NCBI GenBank assembly: GCA_037013685.1
Contig: CM072889.1
Coordinates: forward strand, 5,961,976-6,025,975
Length of the DNA: 64,000 bases
Direction of reading: 5' to 3'
Origin: Acridotheres tristis
Lineage: Eukaryota > Chordata > Aves > Passeriformes > Sturnidae
The translations under genes and the position numbers were made by a program. The notes beneath the pieces were generated by a model. That model ran no database searches, was not told the origin of the DNA, and worked only from the letters and a program-made list of their open reading frames with translations. This document shows positions 1-11,707 of this stretch, piece by piece. The first letter of the stretch is position 1. Each line of letters opens with the position of its first letter.

Positions 1-1019
1 GAAAAGGCACCACACGAAGAATGAGGTCCCTGCTGTGCAGCAGTTGGGCACACACTCATCCACTGACTATTCCACCGATTCAGGTGTGCCTACCATCCCC
101 TGGCAATTGGCAGGAAAGCAGATGATTAAATATCTACAGCATCCAGACCCCAATGACTGCAATAAAGCAGAGATTATTCTAACTGACTCCTTCCCTTCCT
201 ATTGTCCTTTCAGTTAATGTGCATGTTTGGCATATTTCTGATTTGCTTTGGAATGAGTCTATAAAGCCAGAGATGGTTCTGAGGACAGTCAGGAAAGCAA
301 CTCCAAGGCCAGGTAAACAGCAATGTTAAAAATGTTGACATCAAGCAGTTTTAAGCACCATCAGAGTTTGACCACTGTCAGCAGCAGAGAAGATTCTGTG
401 TGCCTGTTTTCTACCCAAGCACCTACACCTCACCATAAAATGATGTAGTAGACACTCAAGATTTGTGTGTTTGTGTGTAACTCCCCAGGGTAGAAGTCAG
501 CTGGATTCCTGGCTCCATGAAGCCAAAGAGAGATTTGTCCATGGCTGAAGTCTAGGTCAGGATTTTATGTATGTTTATATTGTGCTTTGTGCAATAACAG
601 CTCAGGAGCTACTTCAGATGCCAAATAAATTTTAAGGTTTCTGTGGAATTCGAAATACTTTATAAGTGATTCTCTCCAACAAATTAATGCCGCCACCATT
701 CTCACACTTTCTAATTATCTCATCAATTTCTTTTCATGCCATTTGCAGTTATAAATCATGCTTCAAATTCAGCATGTGTACAAGCAGCCTCCACAAGACA
801 AATATTATAGGGTATTTTTCAGGTAAATGATTACTGCTCAGAGACAGCAAAGTTTCTGGCTAGAGTGATTTAGAAAAGACTGCAGAAAAGCAGAGAAAGT
901 TTTTCTTTATTCAAAAATTGAAGTATTTAATTCTCAGAGAATTAACTTTGTTACCCTTGGAAAAACTTGTGGGTCAAGATAAAGGCAGTTTAATAAAGCA
1001 AAGCAACAGGTTGCACGTG
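1..1019. other. Intergenic, nothing recognised
   Basis: AT-rich sequence. The 60-codon open frame at 35-217 has no features of a known family. Confidence 0.6.
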
Positions 1020-1300
1020 GAAGCAAAGGAAAAGAAAAGATTTATTCTCAGCACATGCTGTCCAGCCACTTCCTGGGATGTAGGTCTTCATTAGTGGCTG
1101 CTCAAGAAAACAAACATCCTTGTAATAAATGTAATTTTCTTCTCTTAGCTTTTAGTGCCGAGCAGACATTGCGTGGTCTGGAATATCCCTTTGGCGAGTT
1201 GGGGTCAGCTGCCCTGGCTGTGTGCTCTCCCCAGGACCCTCCTCCCCGCTCACCAGTGAGGGAGGATGTTGGAGAGACAGCCCTGAAGCTGCTCAGCAGC
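1020..1300 (+). mobile_element. Decayed endogenous retrovirus LTR fragment
   Basis: The stretch around 1170-1230 (TGGTCTGGAATATCCCTTTG, then a GGGTCAGCTGCCCTGGCTGTG segment) resembles the U3/R part of an LTR family I recognise from passerine genomes. The sequence afterwards diverges, no paired LTR or coding region is seen, and both ends are uncertain. Recognition is by eye. Confidence 0.5.
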
Positions 1301-4300
1301 AGCCAAACCACTGGTGAATTATCCAGCCCCTTCTGGTTGCCAGTGCCAGTGCCCAGCCCAGCACTGCGGGGTTGCAGGGGGGAAATGAGCTCCAGCTCAG
1401 CCAGACCCAGCGCAGCGAGCCCAGGCTGAAATCTCCCAGCTGCTTGGGACAATCCTCAGTCACTTATCCACTTATCCAAGAAGTGGGAAACTAAAATCGC
1501 CCATAGCAGCACATTTCAGCAGATCTGGTTTGAAACTTGTGAAGTGGGGGGACCTTGACTGACAGCAGACATGCACATACCCTTTGCACATGCAGAATTA
1601 CATTCCTCTTAGAAATCAGATGAAAAACAAAAGCCAGTGATTACTAATTCTTTCTTCAGTGGGCAACTATTCACAAACCTCTCATGGAATGAACTTAATG
1701 GAAGGAACACATGGAGTCTGAAAAAATGCCGGTTTTTTTCTACTCATTTTTTTCTGAAGCAAAACCAGAACTATGTGACCTCTGTTCATAATGACAACTC
1801 AATGACACAGCACTCATTCTGAAGGTGGAATATGAAATGCTCACTGTGAACCGCTCAAAAATAATCTTCAGGCCATGATTATTCATAGAGATTATTTGGT
1901 GAATAATTTCAATTAAATAAATTCAAGGAATCAAGAAAAATAGGGTAAACTAATAGAATGCATTATTTATTATGAATAATTCATTTGGAGGAACTTTCTC
2001 CCACTATTGCAGAAATCCAGCTCAAGGCACAGGGCACTGAAGCCTCACTTAAGTCCTGTTTTGAGGTCTTAATTGGGGGCTTTCATGATGAATCACTCTA
2101 GGCTGGCCCACTGCCCAGGACTGAAATTCACCCATTGCTCCTGCTCCTCACATACTTCTAGATATGTCATTAGCACAGTGGAAATTGTATTCTTTCAACT
2201 TCACTGCCATAAAAATAATGATATGGAGAGATTTCATTATGTTTCCTTTACTACTAAAAACTAAAGGGAAAACACTTTTTACATCAGCTCACCAGACTTT
2301 CAACGGTGAATATTCATAATACCCATACATCAATTGCATTATGCAAATATGAGCCCCCTTACTGAAGTAAGGCAAGAAGACAAAATAATTTAAACAAGAC
2401 TCTCCAAATCACTAAAACCACTTGTGTGCACTTGTGTTTGCATGATGGGACATTTCCAGTTAAAAAGATTCACAGTGTGTAACACATAGATTATGACTGA
2501 GGAAAGCCGAAAAATTGTATTTGTAAATGGTAGCGGTAGAAATTAACATAGACACACATTTGAAACACAATAAATAATAGATGCATTGTTGTTTTAAGGA
2601 TGGGAAAATAAAACCCCACACTTATCTCTTTTTTTTTGTTCTTGTTGCTCAGTAATGCCAGCACAGAATATCTATCATCAGGAAGATTCATCTCGTTGTT
2701 CCTATCAGAGAAAAAGACCCATTGACATGATGAAACAAAGCACTTCCAAAAATATTTAAACCACTCAATAAAACCTAAGTGCCGGCTTTGAAGCTAAGCA
2801 TTTGTTCAAAGATCTGATCCAAATCCCACTGAAATCAGTCAGAGTCCTTCTACTGACACCAAAGGGCTTTGAATCAGACATACAACTTTGCTGAATAGGA
2901 TGAAGACATCCATAAATGTTAATTGTCTCACAGTGCTTTGCTGGGTCCTATGATAAAAGGTGTGTGAGTGTAGTAGGGGAGTGGATATTTGTTTTTCTAG
3001 GCAAGAAAGAAAAAAACCTGGGCTAAATCTAAAGTAATGATCAGTTTTAATTGCACAGTGGTGAGTCCATCAGTATCCCCAAAGCACAGGCTACCAGGGA
3101 TGCTTTCTGACAGACAGCTGCTCTATCATATTTCCTTCTGAAACCAATATTACTTCCACTATAACACACTAAATTCTCTTCTTAAGACAGTCAGGATTAA
3201 TGATACAAAAAATCAGAAACTGGTAGTTCTGCTGTTGCTGCAGTTTGTACCACAGGGTAGAATCACACTGTGCTGTTATAAAACAGACTACCCCAGATAT
3301 ATTGAAACAAATCATGATGAAGTCTCCTTGCAAAAAAAAAAAAAAACATCCTGCAGTTAGATAATAGGTCTCAAAAAGATGTAACCTTGGCCAGGGTCAG
3401 AATCCTTGCAGGAAGCAAAAGCTGAGGGAAGAGTTAGAAAGCACAGTGATTTTAAGTCATAGTTCATTAAATTCTTTCAGTTATACAATAGGTAGTCATG
3501 AAGTGTCAGTGAACAGTATTCTGAAGTAGGCCAGCTCTCCATATGTTTGCATGGCTGGGAGAAATGGAGCTAAAAAGCACATCTGGAAACCAGAGACATT
3601 CCTTACAGTTGATGGCACAGGCAATCACTGATTGCCAGCAAAAAGCAAGTAGACACCACCCAGTCTGGAGTGCCCCTCTGCCCTCAAACCAGCTCATCCA
3701 GCAGCTCTCCTTCCACCGAGGGTTCCTCCCAAAGGTCTCTGTCCTCTGCCTCTCTCAGCACGTGTGGCTCCAGCCAGCTCTTGCTGGGCAGCCCAGGGGA
3801 GCAGGGATGGGCACAGGGCCACGGAGGGCACAGTCTATCAGCTCCTTCCTCTCTGCCTCCCATGCTCACCCTCCTTCACCATTCCCCACTCATCCCTTTC
3901 CTAAAGAAAGTGGAAGGCAGAGACTTCTCTTCCATCTTGTCCTTTACAGTGCTGCTGGATGAGATAAAACCGTGGATTCCAAGTAACAATTATTTTGCAT
4001 ACTGTTCACTGCTAAATCTGAAAACTGCTTATTTCCTTAAGAATTCCTTTTAAGTGAGGCTCAAAAATCCACTTTACAGTATAGGAAATACCCCCTAAAT
4101 GTAACATAGTTGTGGAAATACAATAACTCCATCGACAAAAAGACACACATATACAAAGAGAAAGCAAGAATACAAGGTCCTGGTTGAAGAGCAGAGATGA
4201 TTATCTCAGAACCCTAAAAGTTTAAATGAAGTAGGCATTTCATATGCAGTTCAGGATTACAGGATGAGGAGCATATGAGATCAGTAAATACCTACATTTA

Positions 4301-7300
4301 CAAATTCCCATTGTTTACTGCATCAACCATCACGTTGTGTTCACAGAAATCAATATTGGTTTCTACTTATACTATATGAATAAACACTTCTTTACTTGCC
4401 TAGAAGCATCCAGGCTACCTTAATAGATTCTAAGGATCAGCAGAACTTATATACTGCCCTCCATCCAATTCACAGAGATTTTGCTTTGTTTCTGGCTGCC
4501 TTCATTTCTTTATTCCATAAGACTTGGTGGATATGTTTGTTCCTTCACTTATATACAGAGAAGCAAATCCAGAAAAACTTATAGGTAAGGATTAATCAGT
4601 AGTGTTTAGCATCCACCTGCAGATACAATGTGAAGAAAGACAATTATCTCCACATTTTTCCAGACTTTTTCTGCTCCTTGATATTTACTCTCCCAGAAGG
4701 ACAGCAGCATGATGTGCACTAGGCAGGAAGGGTAATGATCTGTGCCAAATTTTATATGCTTATGCTTCATGCTGTGGTCTGGCCAGCAGACAGATAAAGT
4801 GGTGGCTTCAGGACTGTGCAGGAGCCAAGAGCTGCACTGGTGTACGGAGCAGCACAGGACTAACAGACTATTTGAAGCAGGTTAAGGCTGACACCAGGCA
4901 AGTATTCAGTTCATACTTGCTCTGCAGCTATCTGGAGTATCCCCATGGGAAACAGGTATGGGACAATTAAGGGCTCTTAAGCCAGCAGACAAGGATATTA
5001 CAAGGATAAACATTTGAAACTGAAGACAGTTAGATGCAGAGTTGTAAAGAAAGCCAAATTTTTTACCTGTGAGGGAGGAAACTTATTGGAACAATTTACT
5101 GAACACAATGGCAGATTTTCACTATAGGCAATTGCTAGAGTATGTCTGGCTATGTTATTTGGTTTCATTTTATTTCTTTCTCCTACAAAATATGATTTAG
5201 TTTGAATAGGAATTAATTCCAATTTAGCTGATGGCTTGGGTTATGCAAGATTCAAAAGCCACAATGGTTCTATTAAGTCTCATAATCTATGAATCTGTAC
5301 CCAGTCTTCATAACTTTGCAGAAAAAGGAGCATGAAGGAACACAGCTAAATATTTGCGACCTTCACAATGCTTACAAATCAGGCATAACCTTGAGTTTCC
5401 CCAAGCCCTCGTGAGCTGCAGTACCAACCTGCCTCCTGGCCTTCCATCCCTGGAGGCTCCCAGATACTCACAGACTGGAAATGTTCCTGCATTCAACATA
5501 TAAAATAAAAAGGCAGTAAAACAGGTGGAGGAAAAAAACTGTTCTTTTATACTCTGTATTTAATTGAAGGGATTATAAAACACTTCAGGCATGCGGACAA
5601 ATCAGGACTTTGTTCCTAAATAAAAAGCTGAAGCTATTATATTTTTTTTTAATCCGTGTTCCTCCTCCTACAACCATGGTTATTATATGCATGCATTTGC
5701 AGTGTAATAGAATCAGTATCATCTCTGTGTCTTATTACTGTTGCAATCCCCTAACATGCTGTTCCTTCCATCCCACATGAATCTGGTAATTACTGCTGAG
5801 GCATGCCATGCGTACGCTTTCCCTTCCAAGGCAGCATCAGCAGTGCCACAAACACATTTCCTATGTATTAGTAAACACAAGCAAGTGGGACGGCGTATGT
5901 TGCCTCATAAGCCAATTCCAGGACATGGTCCTTGCTCACCAGAAAGCTGCACCTGACTGAAACTCATGGACATAAACAAATGTACACTGTGAGACAAGGC
6001 TAAAATGCACTGGACCTACTTGTGCCTTCATTTTTGCTGTGTTGGAGCAAGCCCTGTGAGACCTCGCAGTGCTGTGCTGGGTTGCTCAGGGGAGATGTGA
6101 TGAATGGAGTTTACAGGCGCCTCTGTGTGCTTCTGTGTGGTGCCAGTGTGGGCCAGGTGTGTGTGAATATGCTCCCTTCTGAAAATAATAAAAGAAAAAA
6201 ATCAACTGAGGTCTCCTTTTACCTTCTCTTATTAGGCTCATGCCCCTAGACTGTGTTAGAAAGATGCTATAGCCTGTAACTAGTCCAATTTTGCTCCCCA
6301 AAAACCATATCTTCATATTTAGAGCAGAAAACATGCAAAAAATCTCACAGAATAATAATCTGGCTGCTGGTGTGTTAGTGTTGAAAAACAGTAGATCTGC
6401 CACACATCTTTCCTGATCCTAGCAATTTTTGCTCTTGAGTTCAGCAGGATAAAGAGAGTCAGAATGGAGCAGTTTTGAGCACATTTCAGAATTCCACGCT
6501 TGTTGAAATTCACACAGCACCACACCAAAAGCGTGCTCCAATGTGGGATGCTCCTGCTCTTGTCACGACCTCTCCCAAATTTTAGATAGGGAAGCTGCAA
6601 CTGCAACTGCTTTAATCCCAAGCGCAAATTCAGCACTATTCCTGCCCAGGAGCGCTGCAAAAGCATCTGTGCTGGCTGCTGCAGGATGTTACCTTTTCCA
6701 GCCTCAAGAGAAGAGATAAGAATAGACAGTACATTTCTGCTGCTCCTAAAACGTGGGCTCTGATACATAATGGCTAAAGAATATCATGAGATGACAGTAC
6801 CACTTTTGTCAGTTCCAGACCTCTTCTGGCAGCAAACCTTTACATTCTAGAGACTATGTAAAGTGTATATAGTACCCTATAAGAATCTGGCAATAATGCA
6901 CCCCGCCCTGCTAGCACTTTAAAAATTCCCTGTAGAGTGCCTTTTTGTCCCCTCCCCCCAGTGTGAACCCAAAGTTTTACCTTTAGATAGACATCAAGAG
7001 CAGCCATCCTTTCCCCTCACACAGATCTGTTCCCAGGGCTTGGAGCTTAAGCAAAGTCACAATAACCCAGATCCAACATCTTGTTCTTTTTAAAGGCAGC
7101 CAAATGCTACACCACAACACTTCAATGGGGCAGTGGGACTAATCCAGCCAGTGGGAATGAGTGGTTAAATCTGCCTGCTCAGGACTCGGGGGAGCGTCCC
7201 AGAGGGTGCAGGGATTCAGGCTTGGGACTGCGGCAGCCTGACAGCCCGGTTTGGTGGAAGGTGTTGAACTTCCCTGAACGTGTAGAACACCAATGTGCTG

Positions 7301-7410
7301 GGCAGGGCTCGGCACGGCAGTCTGGGGAGGGGGCTGCTCCAGCCGGAGCGGAGAATCGATGCTGATGCCAGATGGAGATTTGCAGCAACGCTGCTCCGAG
7401 AGCCAGATTG
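1301..7410. other. Intergenic region upstream of SLITRK2
   Basis: AT-rich desert with one moderately GC-rich patch (about 3660-3900) that I could not assign. Open frames are under 150 codons, overlap on both strands and look random. Unrecognised upstream regulatory sequence of SLITRK2 may be present. Confidence 0.6.
3332..3346. repeat. Short poly-A tract
   Basis: Fifteen A in a row with no recognisable retroposed sequence immediately 5' of it. Confidence 0.8.
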
Positions 7411-7510
7411 AGCATGTATGTGATGTGTGATGTGTGATGTGTGCGTCTGTGTGGCGTGTGCGGAGGATGTGTGCGGAGGATGTGTGCGGGCTGTGCGTGT
7501 GTGCGGTGCT
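7411..7510. repeat. GT-rich low-complexity repeat upstream of the SLITRK2 CpG island
   Basis: Three copies of a GTGATGT unit (about 7419-7440), then two exact copies of the 13-mer GGAGGATGTGTGC (7462-7474, 7475-7487), then GTGTGCG-rich sequence. It looks like a small variable tandem repeat just upstream of the promoter. Confidence 0.7.
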
Positions 7511-7599
7511 GCGTGCCTGCTGGCTGGCTTTTGCCGAAGAGGCTGCTTGACTTGCTTTCTATTTTAAGGGCACGGATTCAGGGACTCGGGGCCAAAAAT

Positions 7600-8560
7600 T
7601 CTCCGGACCCAGGTAAATCCGCTTGTTACCTTATTCCCCTTCCCGGCTCCGAGTGCCCGCGCTGTCCTGCAGGTGCTGTCAGAGCGCTCCCGCGAAGAGC
7701 AGCCGAGCCAGGAGCGGAGCCGGCTGCGAGAGCCGCCAAGGGAAGGGGGGACGGGGACTGGGACGGGGGGCTGGGAATTAAACGTGTCCCCCCCGCCCCC
7801 GGCTGACGTCAGCGCGGCTCCGCGCGGGGCACCCTGCAAAAGCGCCGCGCCGCGCCGCGCCCCGCGCACAGTCCGCGCACAGTCCGCGCTCAGCGCCGCG
7901 CTCCCGCAGCGCCGCCGCTCTCGGCCCCCGCCCGGCCCAACTTCCCGCACAGCCGCGGCCGGGACGGGCCCGGCCGGGACGGGACGGGACGACGGCGCCC
8001 CGCTGGGCTCCTCCCGAGGCGTGAGCGGGCGATGCCGCTCGCCGCCGGGCGCCTGGCTCCCGGGGCGCGGCGGCTCTCGGTGGCGGCCACTGCCCTCAGT
8101 GCCCCCGCGGGCGCCCCGAGAGCAGGTACGAGCGCGGGGGGCGGCGCGGGGAGCGCGGGCTGGGGGCGCCGCCGTCAGAGGATTTGCTGTCGGTCGTTGT
8201 GTCCCCCGATTTAAGATGCTGGGAGGCACCCGGAGCCGGGTAGCGGGGACGGGATCGTGCCCGTGGCCCCGGGACGGGCAGCGGGGACCGGATCGCGCTG
8301 CCGGCGGCCGCCGGGGCGGAGGCGGCGGCCGCGACGGGCGGGGGATGGGGCGGAGAGCCCAGCACTAGGGACCCGGGTTTCGGGGAGCTCCTCCGACGGG
8401 GCTTCCCCACAGCAGCTCCGCAGACGCTTTCCGAGAGGAAAGGAAGGGAGGGGGGGGGGGATTCCAGAGGAGTTTGGAAGACGCTGCCTTGCAGCTCCCC
8501 TTCCCCCCCCAAACCTTCCGACCTGCTTTCGCTCTCCCCGTGCAGCCTCTGCTCCTGGCC
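7600..8560 (+). promoter_or_regulatory. SLITRK2: CpG-island promoter and 5' UTR region of SLITRK2
   Basis: Dense GC- and CpG-rich block ending about 90 bases before the SLITRK2 start codon, in an otherwise AT-rich window. It holds GC boxes, runs of GGGAC units near 7970-7990, a CRE at 7804-7811 and an 11-bp GC-rich unit repeated nearly three times (7862-7890). A weak TATA-like GCAAAAG lies about 24 bases after the CRE. Together these suggest initiation near 7850-7900, which is inference. Long open frames on both strands here reflect the scarcity of stop codons in GC-rich DNA. Confidence 0.8.
7804..7811. promoter_or_regulatory. Full palindromic cAMP response element
   Basis: Exact TGACGTCA, part of the longer palindrome GCTGACGTCAGC at 7802-7813, inside the SLITRK2 CpG island. 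This is the consensus CREB/ATF1 site. Its place just upstream of the likely initiation zone suggests activity-responsive transcription. Binding is inferred, not shown. Confidence 0.6.
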
Positions 8561-8606
8561 GTGTTCACTGGGGATTTCTTCTTTCTCTCCTTACCTGTCT
8601 CAAAAG
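8126..8606 (+). other. SLITRK2: Putative 5' UTR intron of SLITRK2
   Basis: A good donor (GAGCAG|GTACGA) ends a possible exon at 8125. Possible acceptors are the pyrimidine tract plus TGCAG at 8545, a TC-rich tract ending CAAAAG at 8606, and a TAG at 8618. Another strong donor, CCCAG|GTAAAT, ends at 7612 and could belong to an alternative first exon. As I recall, mammalian SLITRK2 has spliced 5' UTR exons and a single coding exon, which fits. Which pair is used cannot be decided by eye. Confidence 0.4.
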
Positions 8607-8649
8607 GTTTGACTGTAGGTACCAAAGCAGGGATCGACGGCGCATAAAG

Positions 8650-11220
8650 ATGCTGAAGGGTGTTTGGTTGCTCAGTTTGTTAACAGTGGCTGGGATCTCG
8701 TGGACAGAGAGTCGCAAACCTGCCAAAGACATTTGCAGCAAGAGCCGCTGCCCTTGCGAGGAGAAGGAGAACGTGCTGAACATCAATTGTGAAAATAAGG
8801 GATTTACAACCGTCAGCCTCCTCCTGCCGCCCCCGTCCAAGATCTACCAGCTGTTTCTCAATGGGAACGCATTAACCCGCCTGTTCCCCAATGAGTTCGT
8901 CAACTATTCCAATGCTGTGACCCTGCACCTGGGCAACAACGACATGCAGGAGATCCGCACAGGAGCCTTCAGCGGCCTCCGCACCCTCAAGAGGCTGCAC
9001 CTCAACAACAATAAGCTGGAAGTGCTGAAGGAAGACACCTTCCTGGGCTTGGAGAGTCTGGAGTACCTGCAGGCTGATTACAATTACATTAGTGCCATTG
9101 AAGCGGGAGCATTCAGCAAGCTGAACAAGCTCAAGGTGCTGATCCTCAATGACAACCTCCTGCTGTCCCTACCCAGCAATGTCTTCCGCTTTGTGCTCCT
9201 CACTCACCTAGACCTGCGGGGAAACCGGCTGAAGATGATGCCTTTTGCTGGTGTGCTGGAGCACATTGGAGGCATCATGGAAATCCAGCTGGAGGAAAAC
9301 CCTTGGAACTGCACCTGCGACTTGCTGCCACTCAAGGCCTGGCTAGACACCATCACCGTGTTTGTGGGTGAGATAGTCTGTGAAACCCCCTTCAGGCTTC
9401 ATGGGAAAGATGTGACCCAGCTCACCAGGCAAGATCTCTGCCCTAGGAAAAGCTCCAGTGAGTCAAACCAGAGGGAAAAACACCCTGTCCTCTCAGACCC
9501 ACACATCTCGAGGCTATCGCCCACCGCCAACTCTGCCATCAATCCCACCAGGGCCCCAAAAGCCAGCCGGCCACCCAAAACTAGGAACCGCCCCACCCCC
9601 CGTGTCTCTGTGTCAAAAGACAGACAAATATTTGGACCTATCATGGTTTACCAGACAAAGTCTCCTGTGCCCATCACCTGCCCAGCTGGCTGCATCTGTA
9701 CATCCCAGAGCTCAGACAATGGCCTAAATGTTAACTGCCAAGAGAAAAAGATAAGTAACATCTCCGATCTCCACCCCAGGCCAACCAGTCCAAAGAAACT
9801 TTACCTTACCAGTAACTATCTGCAAGTCATTTATAGAACCGATCTCACAGAGTACAGCTCTCTGGATTTGCTGCATCTAGGAAATAACAGAATTTCAGTG
9901 ATACAAGAAGGTGCCTTTACAAACCTCACAAGTTTACGCAGACTTTATCTTAATGGCAACTACCTTGAGGTTCTGTACCGATCGATGTTTGAAGGGCTGC
10001 ACAGCCTGCAATATCTCTACCTAGAGTACAACGTCATTAAGGAGATCCTGCCACGCACATTTGATGCTCTGAGTAATCTTCATCTGTTGTTTCTCAATAA
10101 CAACCTGCTCAGATCCTTGCCTGATAATGTCTTTGGAGGCACTTCCCTCACCAGGCTCAACCTTAGAAACAACCATTTCTCGCACCTGCCTGTGAGAGGA
10201 GTTTTGGACCAGCTCTCAGCTCTGATTCAGATAGACCTCCAAGAGAACCCTTGGGACTGCACGTGTGACATCCTGGGGCTAAGGAACTGGATAGAGAAAG
10301 TCACTGACCAGAACAACCAGCAGTCAAATCCCCCTGTAGTTATCAATGAAGTAATATGTGAGTCTCCCACTAAGCACTCTGGAGAGCATCTGAAATTCCT
10401 GAGCAAAGAAGCCATCTGCCCAGAGAACCCCAACTTGTTAGATTCTTCTGTCCTCTCCATGAACCAGAACACTGATACCCCCCATCTCAGTGTCTCACCC
10501 AGCTCCTACCCAGAATTACACACTGAAGTTCCACTGTCTGTCCTAATTTTAGGCTTGCTGGTTGTGTTTATTTTGTCTGTTTGTTTTGGGGCAGGTCTGT
10601 TTGTTTTCGTTCTTAAGCGCCGGAAGGGGGTGCAGAGCATGCCCAGCAGCGCCAACAACGTAGATATAAGTTCATTTCAGCTCCAGTATGGGTCTTACAA
10701 CACTGAGACCCACGATAAAACGGAAGGACATGTTTATAACTACATTCCTCCTCCCGTTGGACAGATGTGCCAAAACCCAATCTACATGCAAAAGGAAGGG
10801 GATCCAATTGCCTATTATAGGAATCTCCATGAGTTTAGCTATAGCAGTCTTGACCACAAAAAAGAAGATCCCACCAGTCTTGCATTTACCATCAGTGCAG
10901 CTGAATTACTGGAAAAGCAGTCTTCACCAAGGGAACCAGAGCTGCTGTATCAAAATATTGCAGAAAGGGTCAAGGAACTCCCCACCGGAGGATTAGTTCA
11001 TTATAACTTTTGTACCTTACCCAAAAGGCAGTTTGCTCCTTCATATGAATCCAGACGCCAAAACCAGGACAGGATAAATAAAACTGTTTTATATGGAACT
11101 CCCAGGAAATATTTTGCAGAACAGTCTAAACCTGAGCATCCTTTACTCCAAGGAAAGCTACAAACAGAACCAGACTACCTCGAAGTTCTGGAAAAACAAA
11201 CTACAATCAGTCAGCTGTGA
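8650..11220 (+). CDS. SLITRK2: SLIT and NTRK-like protein 2, complete single coding exon
   Basis: Postsynaptic type I membrane adhesion protein. In mammals SLITRK2 binds presynaptic receptor phosphatases such as PTPRD to organise excitatory synapses and influence neurite growth. The 856 residues show a signal peptide (about 1-20, start MLKGVWLLSLL) and a first LRR block with N-cap cysteines 29, 34, 36 and 47, repeats at about 60-205 and a C-cap at about 217-264 (NPWNCTCD). A proline- and basic-rich linker follows (265-340), then a second LRR block with N-cap cysteines 344, 348, 350 and 363 and a C-cap at about 533-590 (NPWDCTCD). One hydrophobic helix lies at about 627-655, followed by the stop-transfer KRRK and a roughly 200-residue tail ending in a Trk-like PDYLEVLE (Tyr843). 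The ATG at 8650 is chosen because it begins the signal peptide, has A at -3 and matches the mammalian start. The frame stays open upstream to an ATG at 8257, but that stretch looks like GC-rich UTR. I recall human SLITRK2 as 845 residues. Near-identity in both LRR blocks separates it from other SLITRKs. Confidence 0.97.
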   Translation: MLKGVWLLSLLTVAGISWTESRKPAKDICSKSRCPCEEKENVLNINCENKGFTTVSLLLPPPSKIYQLFLNGNALTRLFPNEFVNYSNAVTLHLGNNDMQEIRTGAFSGLRTLKRLHLNNNKLEVLKEDTFLGLESLEYLQADYNYISAIEAGAFSKLNKLKVLILNDNLLLSLPSNVFRFVLLTHLDLRGNRLKMMPFAGVLEHIGGIMEIQLEENPWNCTCDLLPLKAWLDTITVFVGEIVCETPFRLHGKDVTQLTRQDLCPRKSSSESNQREKHPVLSDPHISRLSPTANSAINPTRAPKASRPPKTRNRPTPRVSVSKDRQIFGPIMVYQTKSPVPITCPAGCICTSQSSDNGLNVNCQEKKISNISDLHPRPTSPKKLYLTSNYLQVIYRTDLTEYSSLDLLHLGNNRISVIQEGAFTNLTSLRRLYLNGNYLEVLYRSMFEGLHSLQYLYLEYNVIKEILPRTFDALSNLHLLFLNNNLLRSLPDNVFGGTSLTRLNLRNNHFSHLPVRGVLDQLSALIQIDLQENPWDCTCDILGLRNWIEKVTDQNNQQSNPPVVINEVICESPTKHSGEHLKFLSKEAICPENPNLLDSSVLSMNQNTDTPHLSVSPSSYPELHTEVPLSVLILGLLVVFILSVCFGAGLFVFVLKRRKGVQSMPSSANNVDISSFQLQYGSYNTETHDKTEGHVYNYIPPPVGQMCQNPIYMQKEGDPIAYYRNLHEFSYSSLDHKKEDPTSLAFTISAAELLEKQSSPREPELLYQNIAERVKELPTGGLVHYNFCTLPKRQFAPSYESRRQNQDRINKTVLYGTPRKYFAEQSKPEHPLLQGKLQTEPDYLEVLEKQTTISQL

Positions 11221-11707
11221 GGGGGGAGGTGGGAGACAAAGGAAATTTTTAAAATGAGCTCAGCATCACAGTTCTTTGAGTCTGAACTCAGTACTGATGT
11301 CATCTGTCGCATTCCCAACGTTTCCACTTTTTTAAATCAGAGAAGGAGTTAGAGAGGAAAGGAACCTTTGCAGCATGGCAGTGATGTGATGTTGCTTTTA
11401 CAGCGTTCCCTTTAAGTTATTTCAATATCTCTCTCCTTTTGACCCTTCTCTAGGAACTGTCATTGCAAATGTATCTTTCTGTAATAGATCTTGCATAATT
11501 CTTTTTGATTTTGAAGAAAATGAGGAAGAGGGTCTTTGGGGTTTCTGTTGTTTTTTTTCTTTTCATTTCAAAATGGAAACTTAATGTATTATGTAGAAGA
11601 TCTCCAAAGATCTTTTTTCCTGGACTATGACTTTATTTTGTAAATAATAATATACTGTACTGCTGTTTGAATTACCAACTATAGCCACTGGGCGTCACTT
11701 TTTTGTG

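Noticed and set aside
1055..1452. Overlapping open frames of 116-124 codons on both strands
   Set aside because: They cover the LTR-like fragment and show no coding signature.
6319..6768. 149-codon minus-strand frame
   Set aside because: No domain or family resemblance, no splice or promoter context. It is likely a chance frame.
7564..8512. Long open frames on both strands in the SLITRK2 CpG island (up to 231 codons)
   Set aside because: GC-rich DNA lacks stop codons. The predicted proteins are Arg/Pro/Gly/Ala-rich with no domain, and the frames overlap each other.
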